In this document: piece after piece, positions 26,401 through 33,971 of the stretch
How the letters are laid out: each line of letters starts with the position of its first letter
Position numbering within the stretch: position 1 is the stretch's first letter
From: Bathynomus jamesi
Taxonomy: Eukaryota; Arthropoda; Malacostraca; Isopoda; Cirolanidae
Assembly: GCA_023014485.1 (NCBI GenBank)
Contig: JAJOZX010012228.1
Coordinates: 1-64,000 of the forward strand
Direction of reading: 5' to 3'
DNA length: 64,000 nt
Notes under the pieces: generated by a model
What the model was told of the DNA's origin: nothing
What the model saw: the letters and a program-made list of their open reading frames with translations, nothing else
Databases searched by the model: none
Program-made: the position numbers and the translations under genes

Positions 26401-27851
26401 ACCAAACAATCTCCGCTCAAGTCTACTGTCAACAACTGGATCGATTGAACACCACTAAAAGAAGAGAGACCTTCTTTGGTTAATCGGAAAGGAATCGTGT
26501 TCCACCACGACAACGCACGTCCTCATACCGCTCGGATCACTTCTGCAAAAATTGAGGAGCTTGGGTGGGAAAAACTTCCACATCCTCCAGACCTTGCGCC
26601 TTCAGATTATCATCTCTTCAGGAGTCTGCAAAACTATCTTGACGAAAACAGTATACTTCTTTAGATGACCTGCACACCAGTCTTTGTACGTTTTTTGCCT
26701 CAAAACCGCCTGAATTTTATAAACATGGCATTGAAAAGCTTGTAGGACGTTGGCAGAGTGTCATTGATTCCGATGGAAAATATATACGTACTAGATTAAA
26801 AAGGTTGTAGAGTTTTTTTTTTGTCCTTCAAATTCCGATCTAAAAAACATTACTTATGGGATGACCTGATAGTTTAGGGCACAATACTCCCTTTTAGCTC
26901 TCAGTACCCCAACGGAAGGCGTTCGGGTATTGAAGCATCTCTAATTTAGAACTACGTTGGTAAACATTTCCCAACTGCTCGGACACACACGTTAACTAAA
27001 TAGACTTGCCTGTAATCATTCTCATCTGCCCTGCGAGCACAGAGCTTTCCTTTGTCCTCGGGCAATTGTGGCCCCATTTTAGTTTGGTTTTGCTACACAT
27101 TTCTAATATGGCTGCTAGTTGAAATTAAAAATTTTTACTTTGACTTTCATTATTTTTAATACTGTACTGTTTACATTACTTCCATAAGCAAAAACGAAAT
27201 GTATCATTTTGTCGAGTAAAAAATAATAGAAGTTTTATGGAAATAATCATATTATGAATGCTATTCTTGACCAATTTACTCATCCTGCTTTTTTGTTTTT
27301 TAGATAATGAATTCTCATCAGGTTATCAAGAAGGATTCCAAGCTGGCCTCGAAGCATTGGGTAGTCAATATCCGGGTTTTGGCCAAGGTGGTGGTTGGAA
27401 CATGGGCCAAACTCAAGGGGCATATGGACCCCAAGGGGGCGGGGGTTACAATATGAACAACCCCAACTCCAGCACTACGGGCCCGAAAGGGAATCAGGGA
27501 ACCGGCAGTTGGGGATTCGATGGCAACAGTGGGAACTACAACAGCGGGGCAGCCTCTGGGGCGGCTCCTTACACCAGCGCCCAACAAGACTTCAGCACAC
27601 AACCAGTGACCTATCCCGCGAGCATCACCAACCCAATGCAGTCAGGGACAGGGTACGGTTACCAGAGTGGTGGATGGAATCAAAATCAAAGTGGTAGTAA
27701 CTGGTCAAGCACCCAAACAGGGTCAACCAGCAACCAGTTGGGTTCCAGCTGGAACCAGAACCAGTACCAAAGTTTTGAGGAACCCCCTTCCAAGAAGTGG
27801 AAGACTGCTGCAAACAACGACCAAGTTGGTTATGATTATTCGAATTATTAG
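3137..27851 (+). CDS. TRMT2A: TRMT2A, tRNA (uracil-5-)-methyltransferase homolog A; 16 exons, 5' end missing
   Basis: The enzyme makes 5-methyluridine at position 54 of the tRNA T loop using S-adenosylmethionine. Exons placed by frame and GT-AG sites are 3137-3217, 3386-3612, 10581-10751, 11205-11468, 11700-11772, 12713-12840, 14993-15113, 19696-19823, 20266-20371, 20793-20914, 22977-23169, 23694-23844, 24189-24286, 24633-24709, 25158-25569 and 27304-27851 (TAG). Domain order is acidic N-terminus, RRM-like fold, RumA/TrmA-type central region ('WRQLTVRTS'), SAM-binding 'LDICCGVGTIGL', 'DPPRAGL', 'YVSCDP' (catalytic cysteine) and 'PHFELIIVFER'. Total is about 966 codons, against roughly 625 residues in the human protein; the excess is a C-terminal extension. 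Two one-base frame breaks occur: one G too many near 15050 in exon 7 and one base missing near 20803 in exon 10. Consensus errors are likelier than a dead gene, because every other exon and splice site is intact. Confidence 0.9.
4168..9343 (-). mobile_element. BED-finger hAT transposon nested inside the Tigger element
   Basis: The ends 'cagggttggc' (4168) and 'accaaccctg' (ending 9343) are inverted, and both ends carry repeated 'ggtaaaac' subterminal motifs. Minus-strand fragments run from a BED-type finger near 8190-8060 ('DPVWASFTDI' then 'KVRCNKC'), through middle pieces at 8083-7802 and 7511-7296, to a hAT C-terminal dimerisation domain at 5831-5445 ('AGIECLFSSAGLVHTKL'). Stops and frameshifts show it is dead or has lost its introns' context. 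I could not find a clear 8-bp target duplication. The Tigger coding sequence is interrupted exactly at its left end. Confidence 0.65.
8381..8423. repeat. (AC)n microsatellite
   Basis: An uninterrupted AC dinucleotide tract of about 43 bp lies inside the hAT element in the large TRMT2A intron. Confidence 0.95.
10239..10284. repeat. Short near-perfect palindrome
   Basis: The 20-nt arms 'taagtcatgatattttcgtt' and its complement differ at one position and are separated by 6 nt. Related 'ggttaagt' and 'gatattttcattaa' pieces occur just upstream at 10150-10180, and, inverted, near 35640-35730. It looks like part of a dispersed repeat rather than a gene signal. Confidence 0.6.
10581..11468 (+). CDS. 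TRMT2A: TRMT2A exons 3-4: RRM-like domain and linker
   Basis: Exon 10581-10751 follows 'tttttttcag' and encodes the second half of the RRM-like fold, including 'NVAYVNFKDEDARFKAL' (RNP1-like strand) and 'LNGYKWQGSSLTAE'. Exon 11205-11468 begins 'KADPAKDPML', the same Lys-Ala-Asp-Pro junction found after the RRM in vertebrate TRMT2A, and contains a charged helical linker ('LPLEERIQKAVTPYHNMPYEEQLKEK' region) leading to the methyltransferase core. Both splice boundaries are phase 0. The RRM is presumed to help bind tRNA; that is family knowledge, not visible here. Confidence 0.85.
11045..11190 (-). repeat. SINE-like fragment
   Basis: The segment with 'cccaggctttcatagcttgagtcc' and 'accaagtcacgggagttc' resembles the repeat at 42290-42440, whose minus strand has a tRNA-like promoter ('gttcgaagtcc'). 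It sits in the intron just before the exon at 11205. The assignment rests on partial similarity only. Confidence 0.35.
12326..12353 (+). repeat. Run of 28 consecutive G
   Basis: A single homopolymer of 28 G lies in a TRMT2A intron. The true length is uncertain because homopolymers elsewhere in the window also appear unstable. It could form a G-quadruplex. Confidence 0.9.
13353..14564. mobile_element. Non-autonomous hAT element with perfect 8-bp target duplication
   Basis: Ends 'cagtggtgggcac' and 'gtgcccaacactg' are inverted and flanked by 'tctgcaag' at 13345-13352 and 14565-14572, the 8-bp duplication expected of hAT. Both ends carry clusters of 'ccgttaac', 'gttaacttc' and 'gataacg' in both orientations, likely transposase-binding subterminal repeats. 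A minus-strand frame of about 50 codons starting at 13710 ('MEHQEEILDIEIASVSG') is all I see of a possible protein. The interior is AT-rich. It sits in the intron between TRMT2A exons ending 12840 and starting 14993. Confidence 0.85.
14640..14850 (-). repeat. tRNA-derived SINE
   Basis: On the minus strand there is a tRNA-like head with 'tccgtagctcagtggg' (A box) and 'gggttcgaatccc' (B box), then (TAA)n, then a body ending 'gtgccagtttctggcc'. The same body occurs at 42540-42640 and, mirrored, near 63540-63620. It is a SINE, not a functional tRNA gene, because no cloverleaf closes. Confidence 0.65.
14993..15113 (+). CDS. TRMT2A: TRMT2A exon 7 with an internal frame change
   Basis: The exon follows 'ctctctctcag'. 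The first part reads 'IMEKYLEASEHEPFDPFPQG' in one frame. The conserved TrmA/TRMT2-family stretch 'IWRQLTVRTS...MLTVV' then reads in the next frame, so one G in the 'aaggg' near 15050 appears to be extra. With that base discounted, the exon ends in phase 0 at 'GTG|gtaagt' and joins 'IHPQEMEE' in the exon at 19696. Confidence 0.8.
15220..16700 (+). mobile_element. LINE remnant of the I-like type with an RNase H domain
   Basis: Frames are broken, but RNase H pieces can be read: 'TDGSECFSSSGIGWL' near 15978-16020 (first Asp motif) and 'PPVALIYSAELMAIQRAL' near 16288-16340 (Glu motif), followed by 'HFIYSD' (third Asp). This order and spacing match the RNase H of I-clade LINEs and their relatives. 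The element is in an intron of TRMT2A in the same direction and is interrupted by a palindromic MITE at about 16036-16230. Confidence 0.55.
16036..16230. mobile_element. Palindromic MITE inside the LINE RNase H domain
   Basis: Inverted ends 'ctatctgcaaaac...' and '...ttttttgcagatag', continuing through 'aatatttttcc' and 'ggaaaagtattttt', make a roughly 195-bp near-palindrome. It splits the RNase H reading described for the host LINE. Confidence 0.55.
16756..17230 (-). other. 155-codon open frame, partly related to CR1-like repeat sequence
   Basis: A minus-strand frame from 17223 to 16756 is open but matches no family I know. The stretch around 16880-16980 ('INLLFIDFYQIKNNGKTKGVYLL') resembles the segment upstream of the CR1-like remnant at 43640-43730 ('[12 protein letters not shown]...HKRCLF'). 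I regard this as repeat-derived, not a gene. Confidence 0.35.
17231..18216. other. Intronic sequence, nothing recognised
   Basis: AT-rich sequence within the TRMT2A intron between exons 15113 and 19696. I see no open frame or inverted ends that I can assign. Confidence 0.5.
18217..19290 (+). mobile_element. Non-LTR retrotransposon (reverse transcriptase) remnant
   Basis: Broken frames give 'FSDGGSAYVRVKTELSEWL', 'LFMDEVIREMKVRLLERN' and 'SNLLYADDAVLFAQ', the last being the catalytic YADD box of reverse transcriptase. Downstream pieces include 'FKYPGCVLNR' and a late part near 19050-19070 with 'LRWFGHAERMED', typical of the C-terminal part of this LINE type. Related fragments occur at 28930-29790 and 32120-33400. 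It is an old, dead copy in the sense orientation of TRMT2A. Confidence 0.7.
19696..20371 (+). CDS. TRMT2A: TRMT2A exons 8-9: central TrmA-like region
   Basis: Exon 19696-19823 begins 'IHPQEMEEDG' after 'tattgttcag' and ends in phase 2 before 'gtaagt'. Exon 20266-20371 completes the Lys codon and reads 'ESGKDIEYEHIYGK...FKASPDAFLQ' before 'gtaaat'. 'SPDAFLQ' followed by 'VNT' in the next exon corresponds to the 'SPxAFFQVN' landmark of the TrmA/RumA methyltransferases, placed just before the SAM-binding domain. Confidence 0.85.
20793..24286 (+). CDS. TRMT2A: TRMT2A exons 10-13: SAM-dependent methyltransferase core
   Basis: Exons 20793-20914, 22977-23169, 23694-23844 and 24189-24286. In order they give 'VNT' and 'ACEVLYSKI' (a base is missing between them near 20803), the SAM-binding loop 'LDICCGVGTIGLAVAE', 'GVELTSKAVDDARSNAEVNG', 'IVDPPRAGLS', 'YLDKLVYVSCDP' with the expected catalytic cysteine, 'TPVDLFPDTPHFELIIVFER' containing the conserved late glutamate. 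All key motifs of an active uridine-5 methyltransferase are present. Introns hold a DD41D derivative (21162-21382) and two SINEs. Confidence 0.88.
21162..21382 (-). mobile_element. Small DD41D-type Tc1/mariner deletion derivative
   Basis: Ends 'cagggtgattcaaaagtc' and its complement are flanked by TA on both sides. On the minus strand it keeps the last codons of a transposase, ending 'SWLHKCIAVNGGHIEHVM' and a stop, so it was made by internal deletion. It lies in a TRMT2A intron. Confidence 0.75.
21540..21770 (-). repeat. tRNA-derived SINE
   Basis: The minus strand has 'gtggcttgattggttgtggc' (A-box-like) and 'gggttcgaacccc' (B box) at the head of a body containing 'ccttcacctcct...' type sequence. 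It is not a complete tRNA. Confidence 0.55.
21930..22970. other. Intronic sequence, nothing recognised
   Basis: Sequence of mixed composition between the SINE and the TRMT2A exon at 22977. I see no coding signal, inverted ends or repeat family that I can name. Confidence 0.45.
23205..23370 (+). repeat. SINE fragment with 'ttaaacaacccc' tail
   Basis: The segment ends 'gaggtggttaaacaaccccaaaac', the same tail seen on the SINE copies at 43085-43280 (inverted) and 62895-63090. The 5' part is a degraded tRNA-like head. Confidence 0.45.
24633..27851 (+). CDS. TRMT2A: TRMT2A exons 14-16: RGG-rich and prion-like C-terminal extension
   Basis: Exon 24633-24709 continues in phase 1 after 'FERYDECKWDRIMS'. 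Exon 25158-25569 starts with a Lys/Glu-rich helix, then has repeated 'GDNWSRR', 'DSWSRG' and 'RGRRRDDWGR' units: an RGG/Trp/Ser-rich tract of about 110 residues. Exon 27304-27851 follows 'tttttag' in phase 1 and is Gly/Gln/Asn/Ser/Tyr-rich ('GSNWSSTQTGS', 'GYGYQSGGWNQNQ'), ending with a basic 'PPSKKWK' patch and 'YDYSNY' then TAG. Together this adds about 345 residues that the human enzyme does not have. Splice phases agree and there is no start codon context suggesting a separate gene. It resembles the RNA-binding low-complexity tails of FET/hnRNP proteins. The function is inferred, not known. Confidence 0.8.
25599..26869 (+). mobile_element. Mariner transposon (cecropia-like, DD34D), frame-broken
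   Basis: Inverted ends 'tcaggtcatcccataagtaa' and complement are flanked by TA. The transposase is read at 25736-26664 in three frames. The N-terminal HTH part is 'IRHIMLYEFKKGNSVTEATR', then '[12 protein letters not shown]', 'GKWVPHEL', the first Asp in 'TSDEK', the second in 'HHDNARPH' and the third in 'LAPSDYHLF'. Breaks occur near 26240, 26460 and around 26600 (the 'YS' of 'PPYSPD' is lost), so it is inactive. It is inserted in the last TRMT2A intron in the sense direction. Two close relatives lie at 49562-50836 and 55342-56611. Confidence 0.88.
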
Positions 27852-28330
27852 ATGTTCATTGAATACGTTCTTTTAGGACATGTCTGCAAAGTGTAGGATT
27901 TTCAGATGTTTTAGGGTTAGGTCTTTAAGGTAAATATCCAAGTAATCGATTTCGTGGGCTTCGTGTATGTGTACACTTATATACTTTAAATTTTAACGCT
28001 AATTTATTTTCAAGTTAAGTTTCAGTAGACTAATAAATCAGTTAAGAACTTAGTTTTATTTTGCTTTAAGAAATTCCTCAATTTCGAATTGCAACAGCGT
28101 TACACTTAGTTTGTGGAACTTGTCCCAAATCCATAAAATTTTTATGTATATACCTTAATCATCATCATAACGGTGGTTTTGCTTCCGCCCGAATTGTTCA
28201 TTCTGACGAAGGTCAAACTTTGTTACTCCCACCGTAAACCAACAACTCTAGTAGAATCCAAACTACGACCCACCACGGCTTGGGTGGTCAGAAATTAGAA
28301 ATGAATTGAACACTTGAAATAAATGATGCA
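27852..28330 (+). promoter_or_regulatory. TRMT2A: Probable TRMT2A 3' UTR with candidate poly(A) signals
   Basis: Sequence after the stop codon with AATAAA hexamers at 28032-28037 and 28318-28323. The second lies just before a Penelope-like tail begins. Which signal is used cannot be told from sequence. Confidence 0.45.
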
Positions 28331-30020
28331 CACCCGCAAGGAAAATAAAAATGAATTCTAAGGCCTTTCGTGTATTCAACAGTACACCTCGTCAGAGAAA
28401 AGGCAAGAAGCAAAACAAAAAATATATATATGTGTATAACGTAAACAAAATAGGATGGATTAGCAAAAATTTAACTCGTAGTAATTAAAGGAAAAAGGTA
28501 CTGTAATAAGATGATCATTTTTTAAAAAGTAAAATTTGGCCCACTATTGTTAATTTCAACATTGTTTTGTACCGGTACCTGGACGATGTATTGTGCCCTT
28601 GACCTCATAATTTGGATTTTGATAGATTCCTCGGTAGGCTCGGTAATTTAGTTCTATAATATTTTCTGTTGAAAATGAAAAAGAATGTTTATTTCTGGAT
28701 CTAGAAATTTGGAGATGCACAAATCTATTCAAATTTTTAAGTTTTTGCAAACTTAATAATAACGTATGTTCATTTTTATTCTGACCATGACACTATAAAA
28801 TCTATCTTTTCTGTTTCTCAGAGAATTAAGGTTAAAATTAGTCTTAAATTTTTAGATTCTGAGTTATGCAATATTATGAACATTGGTATTAAATTCTTCT
28901 ATTCCATTTCTAGAAAATCGTTTAAGCAAAGATAAAAAAAGGTGGGATGACGAAGTTGCGTCAGCGGTTGAAGATAAAAGGAAGAAAAGAAAGTTTTTGT
29001 GTGCGCAAGGTAATTGCGATAGAGAAGTAGTCAAAGAAAGAGGTGTATGAAGAGCGATATAAGTGTGGAGACGAGTGCGGCAGAAAAAATGGTAAGTAAT
29101 GAATTTGGAAGGAGGAATGAGAATTATGTAGAAAATAGAAAGTTGTTCTGGAAGGGAGTGCGGAAGTGTAGGAATGAAACTAACAGTTTGAGGGTAAAGG
29201 ATGAAAATGAACGAATGCTTACAGCGGATGTGGATTTTAGGAATAGATGGAAGAATATTTCGAGGGTTTGTCGAGTTGAATAGATGAGAGGAGTGCAAAT
29301 ATAAATATGATTGGATTTCGTGTGTGGAAGACATAGCCATGGGGGATGTGAAAACGGTGGCTCGCAAGCTGAAAAATGAAAAGTGGCTAGTGTGGATGGA
29401 ATATATGGGGAAATGGGAAATGATTAAGTATGGGGTTTTAAAAGGGTTGGAGTGGTTGTGGTGCATATGTTAGAGTGCATGGACAAATGGGAGTGTGCCT
29501 GAAGACTGGAAGAAAGCAATAATTGTTCCATTGTTCAAAATGGAAGGTGAAAGGAGTGAATGTAATAACTACAGAGGTATAATAAGTCTGAGTGTAGTGG
29601 GGAAGGTGTATGGTAGGATAGTGATAAGAACGAGTTTGTGGTATTACAGAATGCTTAGTGAGCGATGAGAGACAAGCGATTGAGAAAGCATACAAAAGGT
29701 GTTTTACATGGCTTTTATGGATCTTGAGAAAGCACATGATAGAGGAAAATTCTGGAATGTGCTTGTATGCACTTTATAAATAATTTCAACAGTTCGGGAA
29801 CGCGTAAAATTACCAAATCTTGTTAAAATACCCTTCTCCCCTTAATTATTACTTGCTAATATTTTGCTAATCACTCCTATCGATTTTGTTTCCGTAGTAC
29901 AGAGATTTATATTTTTTTACTTTGCTTTTTCCCCTCATTCCCTGACAAAATGTACTGTTCAATACGCGAAAAACCTTGGAATCACTTCATTTTAAGTTAT
30001 ATATATATATATATATCGTG
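28330..30020 (+). mobile_element. Penelope-like element remnant, broken by a LINE
   Basis: A reverse-transcriptase piece at 28545-28760 ('RYLDDVL', then 'FLGRLGNLV' in shifted frames) resembles the Penelope-like element segment at 36800-36960. A 3'-end segment at 29810-30020 ('attccctgac...gcgaaaaaccttggaatca') matches the ends at 35760-35840 and 39700-39790. An inverted copy of the same end lies at 28340-28440, as expected of the inverted partial copies common in Penelope-like elements. Between RT and tail is a separate LINE remnant (28930-29790). Confidence 0.6.
28930..29790 (+). mobile_element. Non-LTR retrotransposon remnant
   Basis: Broken frames read 'ENRKLFWKGVRKCRNE' and 'LRVKDENERMLTADVDFRNRW' (pre-RT region), then 'VPEDWKKAIIVPLFK' and 'NNYRGIISLSVVGKVYGRI' (RT fingers), then 'FMDLEKAHDRG' near the first catalytic Asp. 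It is the same family as 18217-19290 and 32120-33400, and is inserted in the Penelope-like element. Confidence 0.7.
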
Positions 30021-30035
30021 CATCATAGGAATTTT

Positions 30036-30303
30036 CAGTGTTGATTATATTTTTTTTCTTTTAGGTAGGGGATGGCTGCGAAATTAACAATAAACGAGAG
30101 GGTGAGCTTGGTTTTAATTTTAATGTAAGGAATACCAGGTACAACAAATCGATAAGTCGGTACAGAATTTAAATTCTGTACCGATTCATCGGTTTGGTGT
30201 ACCTGGTATTCCATACATTAAAATTAAAACCAAGCTCACCCTCTCGTCTATCGTTAATTTCGCAACCATCCCCTACCTAAAAGAAAAAATATAGTCAACA
30301 CTG
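30036..30303. mobile_element. Near-perfect 268-bp palindromic foldback/MITE
   Basis: The arms run from 'cagtgttgattata' at 30036 and meet at 'aatttaaatt' near 30172; the right arm ends 'tatagtcaacactg' at 30303. Arms of about 130 bp match with few differences (for example 'caataaacgag' versus 'cgatagacgag'). No protein is encoded. Confidence 0.8.
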
Positions 30304-30559
30304 TATATATAAATTAACAACCGAAGAGGTATGAACTTCATTTGTGAACAAAAATTTGGCTGGATATTTGCTGAATGCTAAAAATTAATAGCATTACTCC
30401 TCTCACTTGAAAATTGTTTTTCTTTTCTCCTTTTCAGTTTCAGTAAAGCTTACCATCGGGAATAGGTTTCTATCCCATTCACTCTTCCTTCTTGTACGTT
30501 AGTTATTAATTTAAAGTGTATTCGCACTTTTCTCAGTGCCGTCTTTCTATCTTCTTCTG

Positions 30560-30766
30560 CACTGGTTCTTAACCTTTTTTAGGCTGCGACCCAAATTCTG
30601 GTCGTAGGGCTAGCTCGGTGACCCATGGCTTCACACAACAGTTCACTTGTAATAGATAATGAAAGAAATAAATGTAAAATGATTAGGGATAAGATAAACA
30701 AATAATAAGTGACAATTTAATGACCCAACAAAATGGCTTGGCGACCCAGGGGTTAAGAACCACTGG
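30560..30766. mobile_element. hAT-type MITE
   Basis: The ends 'cactggttcttaacc' and 'ggttaagaaccactg' are inverted, close to those of the MITE at 35969-36149. I see no clear target duplication. The interior contains 'gctgcgaccc' and 'ggcgacccagg' pairs. Confidence 0.6.
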
Positions 30767-31740
30767 AAGTTGTCACCGTGGAATACCTCAGTATGTCGGA
30801 TTTTGCTATAGGCATCAATGACATCACCACCACATTTACTAATAGACATAGGCACAACTGTGTGGAGGATTGACTAAATTCTTACCAGCTTCTTGGTTCT
30901 CTCTTATTGAAAGAAAACTGTAGTTAGCCAGTGAATCCCACGTAAAGCTGTAGGTCCACTTATAAAAAAACTATACCCTCGAGCTACCCTTCATCGTTTT
31001 CGTTTCTCAAGACAGGGTCAGTGCGAATGCAATTCGTCTTCTTAGTGTACATCAAGCTTCAACATTGGCATGAGATGGTTTTCAAATATTCATAGTTAAT
31101 ATAGGCCGGTTTCCATACTACTTTGGTGCGAATTCTGTATATAGGGATCGAATTCATTCACTTCATATTTCCAGTTTTTCATTATGTCCTCATTCTCTTG
31201 TATCCGCGTATAGCCACTCCTTTCTTTTTTTTTTAATGTTGATGATCTTGGAGCAGGTTTCACTATAACTCTACAGAACTATCCCGTTTTACTTTCAAGT
31301 AAAGGCAAAATTTCACTTTTACGTGGAGGTCGAAATGTGACAACAAAACCCACGCTAATAGACTGAGTTCATTTCCACAAGTTTCGATGCCCACTGGCAT
31401 CCTCTTCGGGTAGATGCAGAAAAACGAAGGAAACATATTTGTGTTGGACCAAAAATTTCATCTGCCCACCTCACAACCACCTGCTTCTTGGAACACTCCA
31501 GATCTCTGTTCAGAAGTACAGCCGTTTTTACACATGTCCGAATTCTGTAGAAGGAAATGTATGCCTGCTATTTTTCCTACTACCGTTATTGCAAGACGAC
31601 TTCTTACCTTTGCTTCCATATTTATTGCAGATCTTTTTGTTCATCCTGAAAACCTTGAAACGTATCTTACTCTGCTACTCGAACTACTTCACACACACAC
31701 ACACCAACTGTAAGAGTTGCATATAATCCTTACAACTAGG

Positions 31741-31858
31741 TGGAAAGAGTACACGTGTAAGTGTGTGGTTTCAAACTTTAACTGGTGCTTGGCTAGTTGT
31801 AGCCAAAACCAGTTGAAGTTTGAAACCACTCTCTTACACGCGTACTCGTACTCGACCA
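31741..31858. repeat. Inverted repeat of about 118 bp
   Basis: 'gagtacacgtgtaag...gtggtttcaaactttaactgg' is followed, after a short loop around 31797 ('ggctagttgtagcc'), by its complement ending 'cttacacgcgtactc'. The arms are about 55 bp with a few mismatches. No flanking duplication or coding content is evident. Confidence 0.6.
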
Positions 31859-32334
31859 CTCAAAAAAATACGTTATTGCCTCTCAGATGGTAATGGTTAT
31901 GCTTAACTATGAGATTACGAAATTAATCACTGGTTTGAACTTTTCTTTTTGATGTGTTAAGTTCAGCACAACTTTCCTCCTTATGCTATGACTTTCGAAG
32001 ACTCTTCTTTCCTCAGTTCCTGATTTTTGTACGATCTGACAGTGTTACGTGCTCTGTAACCTTCCAATAACTATCCTGATTGTTTTCTCCAAGTACTCTC
32101 AAATTATTATTAATTACATAATACAAAGTTATTCTGGGAAGGAATGAGAAAATGCAAACGTCAGTGTGGAATCTCTGGTAACATGAAAAACAAAAATAAT
32201 GTTAGTACAGGATGAGTAAACATGCGAGAACATTGAGTATTTTAGTGAGCTGGTAGGCGAGGTAGATGAAAAGGAAATGAATGTGAATATAGCTAGTTTT
32301 GGTGACGCATGTACAATAGGGAATAATGTAATGA

Positions 32335-32520
32335 TAGGGTTGTTTAACCTACTTCGCAACATCTAAGGTTATATGACGGAGGGAACCTACAGTTTTACGT
32401 GATTCGAACCACGGGTCGCTGCATAATCTGGACGGAGAGGACGGTCTTCCCATTCATCTACTACCTAAACAATGTCGGTTAACTTCGTCGATCAACGGGA
32501 AGCGGTGCTACGACACGACA
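32335..32520 (-). repeat. tRNA-like SINE
   Basis: It shares 'gggttgttta', 'tatgacgga.ggaacct', 'ttttacgtg' and 'ccacg.gtcgct' with the copy at 42085-42260. The minus strand carries the B-box-like 'cgtggttcgaatcac'. Confidence 0.55.
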
Positions 32521-32768
32521 CGATACGATACGATACTGGTTATGGCGTAGTCTGAATAGGGAATAGAAGACCTCAAATTAGAGGAAGTTGAAGGAGCAGT
32601 ATACAAACTGAAGAAAGTAAGATTTGATAGTATATGTAATGAAAAGTTTGTATGTGGATACTAATGCAAAGTTGAGTGACTGGTTTAGTTTTAATGTGTA
32701 CATGGAGGGAGTAATATTATGCAAGATGAAAGGAAGGAAGCAAGGAATGCCAGAGAGAGGGGTAAACA

Positions 32769-32968
32769 TAGGCTGACCATATTTCCTTGAGACAAAAACG
32801 GGACATTGGGATGGCAAAAAAGGGACGGGGGTTATGTAATATTCTGTATTCATGAAAAAGTAAGTACATAAACTGGGACAAAATTGACATTTTTAAAACG
32901 ACGGGACGGCCAGGAAATATTAAAAAAACGGTACTGTCCCGTTCAAAATGGTACGTATGGTCAGCCTA
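32769..32968. mobile_element. Non-autonomous DNA transposon with inverted ends
   Basis: The ends 'taggctgaccata' and 'tatggtcagccta' are inverted, with internal 'aaaacgggac' and 'ctgtcccgtt' also inverted. About 200 bp, with no coding sequence. It splits the surrounding LINE remnant. Confidence 0.6.
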
Positions 32969-33368
32969 GGAAAACATCAATTAGGATAAGTGGCGACTGA
33001 TGACGTGGTGCTTCTGGGTACATTAGACAAGGAAATCAGTGACAAATTTTGTTGACATTTGTGAAAGATTATTGAAAAAGTGCTGTTGAAAGGAGGAAGT
33101 CGGCTAGTATGTAATGTGATCAATGGAAACAAAATAGTGAAACGAGTCAATAAATAAAGTGTGTTCTTGGAGCTTCAGTAGGAAGCAAGTACTTGAATAT
33201 AAGATGCAGCAAGTTTTGCTGGGTGGTGTATGGGTTTCAACACTGGTATCTGGGTGAGAGACGCTTGTTTGACATAATTCACTATAAAAGTAAGAGTAGC
33301 TAAGAAATATGATTGGTGTGAAACGGATTGACCATACGAGAAGTGAAAATGCTCAGGACATTTGTGGA

Positions 33369-33800
33369 GATAAGAATAGAGTATGGTATGAAGCGTTCGT
33401 CCAGTCATGGAAGTGAGAAATGTACTGATTATTATTCCACTTTCACAATTCCATGTATGTGAGCAGCAGAGGATAAGATTAGTAAATGTGAATAAGTGTA
33501 GAGTTGATATAAATATGGCACAAGAATTTATGAAGAACAGGAAGTGGTTTGTGAGGCGTGTAAATGGAGGGTGGTCTCGCTTTATGTAGCTCAAGGTAGC
33601 TCTTACAAAACCACCACCCTCTTCCTGTTCTTTGTAAACTCTTGTACCATATTTATAAATAACCCTACCCTTATTCACATTTACTAATCTTATCCTCTGC
33701 GCTCACACATGGAATTGTGAAAGTGGAATAATAATCAGTACATCATTTCTCACTTCCGTGACTGGACGAACGCTTCATACCATGCTCTATTCTTATCTCC
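33369..33800. repeat. 432-bp foldback made of inverted LINE-like sequence
   Basis: Starting at 'ataagaatagag' (33369), the sequence reaches 'gctcaaggtagct' near 33593 and then returns as its complement, ending 'ctctattcttat'. The arms are about 210 bp, with small differences such as an indel near 33570. The left arm looks like a continuation of the LINE remnant before it. Confidence 0.7.
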
Positions 33801-33971
33801 AATGACCTCACACCAGATATACTTCTTAAATATCTTGACTAACATAACATTCCACTGTAAAAGTAAAACAATATCTCCTAAAAGATATCCGTTAAAAACA
33901 ATGTACCTCGGTCAAAGGTGCGATAGAGAGCAAGTGCTTTACATAACTTGTACTTCTTTCCCCTCACAATA

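Larger units (their letters stand above)
32120..33400 (+). mobile_element. Non-LTR retrotransposon remnant, interrupted by a SINE and a MITE
   Basis: Broken frames give 'LFWEGMRKCKRQCG' (compare 'LFWKGVRKCRNE' at 29140), 'LEEVEGAVYKLKKVRFDSI', 'FNVYMEGVI' and 'TDDVVLLGTLDKEISD' (a decayed YADD region). A SINE lies at 32335-32520 and an inverted-end element at 32769-32968. Confidence 0.55.

Noticed and set aside
27318..27813. Overlapping frames on both strands in the last TRMT2A exon
   Set aside because: Shadows of the Gly/Gln-rich coding frame, whose stop and splice phase are consistent.
29047..29466. A 200-codon minus-strand frame (28864-29466) and a 78-codon plus frame
   Set aside because: The plus strand carries recognisable LINE pre-RT motifs; the minus frame is their complement and resembles no known protein.
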